From: Gemmatimonadota bacterium
Lineage (GTDB): Bacteria; Gemmatimonadota; Gemmatimonadetes; Longimicrobiales; RSA9
Direction: 5' to 3'
Assembly: GCA_019689775.1 (NCBI GenBank)
Contig: JADGGV010000149.1
Coordinates: 1-8,352 of the forward strand
Length of the DNA: 8,352 nt
Shown: in pieces, positions 6,503 to 8,352 of the stretch
How the letters are laid out: each line of letters begins with the position of its first letter
Numbering within the stretch: position 1 is the stretch's first letter
Program-made: the position numbers and the translations under genes
Notes under the pieces: model-generated
What the model was told of the DNA's origin: nothing
Seen by the model: only the letters and a program-made list of their open reading frames with translations
Database searches by the model: none

Positions 6503-7497
6503 GGCACCAGCCCGCCCTGGAACGGATCGGCGGGGTCGAAGCGGAGCGTCGCCTCCCCGGTGACGAACGCGCGCCCGCGGATGTGCGGCACGAGCCCGGC
6601 CGGGCCCGCGGTCAGCCAGCCGTGGAACAGGCTCCCGGTGATGCTCTCCTGCCGCCAGGGTGCGCCGAGCGCGAGCTCGCCGCGAGCGTGCAGCGTGGCC
6701 ATCTTCGCCGAGGTGCCCGTCCCGCACGGCGAGCGGTCGTACTCGCCGCCCGGGCAGAGGACGAAGTTCCGGCAATCGGCGTCGGCGCGCCGTGGCGGCG
6801 CCGACAGCTCCACGTGGTCGATCTCCGCGCCGTCCTTCCCGGTGATCCCCTGCTCGCGCAGCGCCGCCAGGATCGCGCGTGTGGCGCGGTAGAGCGCATC
6901 CAGGTTGGGGAGCTCGACGCTCAGCCCGGGGAGGTGGGTGATGAAGAACCAGTTGCCGCCCCAGGCGACGTCGCCCACGACGCGCCCCAACCCCGGCACC
7001 TCCACGGCCACGTCCAGTGCGTGACAGTAGGCCGGGACGTTCTCGATCGTCACGGCGCCGTCCGCGCCCAGCTCGGCGCCCACCGTGCCGACCGGCGTGT
7101 CGATGCGGACCACGCCGGGCCCCAACCGCCCCAGGTAGTGCAGCGTCGTCACGACGCCGATCAGGCCGTGGCCGCACATCCCCAGGTAGCCGACGTTGTT
7201 GAAGAAGACCACGCCGGCGGCGGAGCCCGGCTCCACGGGCGGCGTCAGTAACGCGCCGACGATGGCGGCGTGGCCGCGCGGCTCCAGCACGACGCTGGCG
7301 CGGAGGTGGTCGAACTCCCGCCGCAGCCGCTCGCGGCGCTCCGCCATGGTCCGCCCCGCGGGCTGCGGCCAGCCGTCCACCACCACGCGGGTGGGCTCCC
7401 CCTCGGTGTGGGAGTCCACCACCCGGATCGCGGCCGGGAACGCCGGGCCCGTCACCTGGAGCGGTGCGGCCTCGGCGCCGCGCGTGGAGAGGCTCAT
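6499..7497 (-). CDS. lhpA: 4-hydroxyproline 2-epimerase (proline racemase superfamily)
   Basis: A 332-residue cofactor-independent epimerase that inverts C2 of trans-4-hydroxy-L-proline to give cis-4-hydroxy-D-proline, the entry step of the pathway. Both catalytic cysteines are present: Cys108 in GMCGHGLIG and Cys258 in YDRSPCGTGTSAK. The second Cys excludes trans-3-hydroxy-L-proline dehydratase, which has Thr there. MCGHG followed by xIG, and the upstream LCPGGEYDRSPCG, resemble hydroxyproline epimerases; true proline racemases usually read MCGHNSIA. The conserved N-terminal block begins at IRVVDSHTEGEPTRVV (24-39), so the chosen ATG (7497) leaves an unusually long leader of about 23 residues; a later start, for example the GTG codon of Val15, is possible. 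A G-rich ribosome-binding stretch (CGGGCGGGAC) precedes the ATG. The gene starts 13 bases after the aldehyde dehydrogenase stop, and its own stop overlaps the next start as GTGA. Homologues are called lhpA or hypRE. Confidence 0.9.
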   Translation of the reverse strand: MSLSTRGAEAAPLQVTGPAFPAAIRVVDSHTEGEPTRVVVDGWPQPAGRTMAERRERLRREFDHLRASVVLEPRGHAAIVGALLTPPVEPGSAAGVVFFNNVGYLGMCGHGLIGVVTTLHYLGRLGPGVVRIDTPVGTVGAELGADGAVTIENVPAYCHALDVAVEVPGLGRVVGDVAWGGNWFFITHLPGLSVELPNLDALYRATRAILAALREQGITGKDGAEIDHVELSAPPRRADADCRNFVLCPGGEYDRSPCGTGTSAKMATLHARGELALGAPWRQESITGSLFHGWLTAGPAGLVPHIRGRAFVTGEATLRFDPADPFQGGLVP

Positions 7498-7510
7498 GCC
7501 GTCCCGCCCG

Positions 7511-8352
7511 TCAGTAGGGGTTGATCTGGACCGTCTTGATCTCCGTGTAGAACTCCCGCGCGGCGGGGCCCTGCTCGCGGCTCCCGGAGCTCGACGCCTT
7601 CACGCCACCGAACGGCGCGTGCGGGTCCACACCCGTCGTGTCGCCGTTTACCCGCACCAGCCCGGTCTCGATCCGGCGCACGTACTCCAGCGCCGCGTTC
7701 AGGTCCCGGGTGAAGAGCGAGGCGCTCAGACCGTAGCGCGTGCGGTTCGCCAGCGCGATCGCCTCGTCCATGTCCGCCGCCGAGAACGTGGCCAGCACCG
7801 GGCCGAACAGCTCGTCCTGCGCCAGGGGGGAGGCCGGATCCACGTCCCGGATGACCGTCGGCGAAAAGTAGAAGCCGCGCGAGAACGGCTCGCGCTCCGG
7901 CGCCGAGCCGCCGCAGACGCGCGTGCCGCCCGCCGCCGCCACCGCACGCCGGATCCGCTCGCGCGCATCCTCCGTGATCAGCGGGCCGACCGCGGCGGAC
8001 GCATCGTCGACCGGCCCCAGCGGGAGCGCCTCCACCTGCTCGCGCAGCTTCGCCAGGAACGCATCCTCCACCGACCGCACGACCACCGCGCGGCTCGTGG
8101 CCGTGCACTTCTGCCCCGCGTACCGCATCGCGCCCGCCGCCGTGAGCCGCGCGGCCAGCTCCAGGTCCGCGTCCGGCGCCACGATCACCACGTTCTTCCC
8201 GCCCATCTCCGTCTGGTAGCGGATGTTCCGCTCCGCGGCGATGCGCGCCACCTCCGCGCCCACCCGGGTCGAGCCCGTGAAGCTGACCGCCCGGACCGCC
8301 TCCGCGCGCAGCAGCGCCTCCCCGACCACCCCGCCCGACCCCTGCACCACGT
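7511..8352 (-). CDS. Alpha-ketoglutarate semialdehyde dehydrogenase (N-terminus beyond window)
   Basis: The C-terminal 280 or so residues of an NAD(P)-dependent aldehyde dehydrogenase; the gene runs off the right edge, and for a family length near 480 residues about 200 are missing. The visible part starts in the cofactor domain (SFTGSTRVGAEV). It contains the general-base Glu in TEMGGKN (codon near 8209-8207), the catalytic nucleophile Cys in AGQKCTATSRAV (near 8107-8105), the FGPV segment in QDELFGPVLATF, and the C-terminal PFGGVKASSSGSREQGP signature. It probably performs the last step of the pathway, oxidising alpha-ketoglutarate semialdehyde (2,5-dioxopentanoate) to alpha-ketoglutarate for the TCA cycle. 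The substrate is assigned from the neighbouring genes, since aldehyde dehydrogenase sequence alone gives weak specificity. The same enzyme also serves pentose and glucarate pathways in other bacteria, but no gene for those is in view. It is the most upstream operon gene visible, so the promoter and any regulator lie outside. Confidence 0.87.
   Translation of the reverse strand, partial: VVQGSGGVVGEALLRAEAVRAVSFTGSTRVGAEVARIAAERNIRYQTEMGGKNVVIVAPDADLELAARLTAAGAMRYAGQKCTATSRAVVVRSVEDAFLAKLREQVEALPLGPVDDASAAVGPLITEDARERIRRAVAAAGGTRVCGGSAPEREPFSRGFYFSPTVIRDVDPASPLAQDELFGPVLATFSAADMDEAIALANRTRYGLSASLFTRDLNAALEYVRRIETGLVRVNGDTTGVDPHAPFGGVKASSSGSREQGPAAREFYTEIKTVQINPY

Noticed and set aside
4766..6892. 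A 708-codon open frame on the + strand
   Set aside because: It lies antisense to the well-supported oxidoreductase, ferredoxin-like and epimerase genes, and its product has no recognisable domain.
6503..7177. Upstream extension of the DAO-family frame to a 603-residue fusion-like protein
   Set aside because: The added sequence is a frame shadow of the epimerase gene; the FAD domain begins right after the GTG at 6502, which overlaps the epimerase stop.
6499..7497. Proline racemase or trans-3-hydroxyproline dehydratase
   Set aside because: Both catalytic cysteines are present, which excludes the dehydratase. The MCGHG-x-IG and CPGGEYDRSPCG motifs and the pathway context favour 4-hydroxyproline epimerase over proline racemase.

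Overview
The window is a very GC-rich stretch of bacterial chromosome with almost no non-coding space. I estimate above 70% GC by eye and did not compute it. The base composition, together with a large exported BNR/VPS10-type repeat protein of a kind that is abundant in Gemmatimonadota and Acidobacteriota, suggests one of these phyla. That placement is an inference; no rRNA or other marker gene is present.

Layout. The left end (to 1898, + strand) holds the C-terminal part of a BNR/VPS10-like beta-propeller protein that runs off the window. Everything else is on the - strand and reads right to left. From 8352 down to 2891 there are six tightly packed genes: a partial aldehyde dehydrogenase, a proline-racemase-superfamily 4-hydroxyproline 2-epimerase, a DAO-family FAD oxidoreductase, a small [2Fe-2S] ferredoxin-like protein, an FAD/NAD(P) oxidoreductase with a C-terminal Cys-rich cluster domain, and a DapA-family lyase. 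A TauE/SafE-type membrane permease (1937-2827) follows and ends convergently, 38 bases from the end of the BNR gene. No gap in the window exceeds 63 bases. I found no RNA gene, mobile element or CRISPR array.

How the genes work together. The six-gene block matches the complete oxidative route for trans-4-hydroxy-L-proline: epimerisation to cis-4-hydroxy-D-proline, oxidation to 1-pyrroline-4-hydroxy-2-carboxylate by a probable three-subunit flavin/iron-sulfur dehydrogenase, deamination and dehydration to alpha-ketoglutarate semialdehyde, and oxidation to alpha-ketoglutarate. Start and stop codons overlap at three of the five junctions (GTGA, an 8-base overlap, ATGA), which fits one translationally coupled operon. 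Its promoter must lie beyond the right edge.

The least explained elements are the TauE/SafE permease at the operon's tail and a perfect 11-bp GC-rich stem-loop that separates it from the catabolic genes. I see no clearly novel system. The main interest is a hydroxyproline operon in a probable non-proteobacterial host with the multi-subunit form of D-hydroxyproline dehydrogenase and a candidate unassigned transporter.
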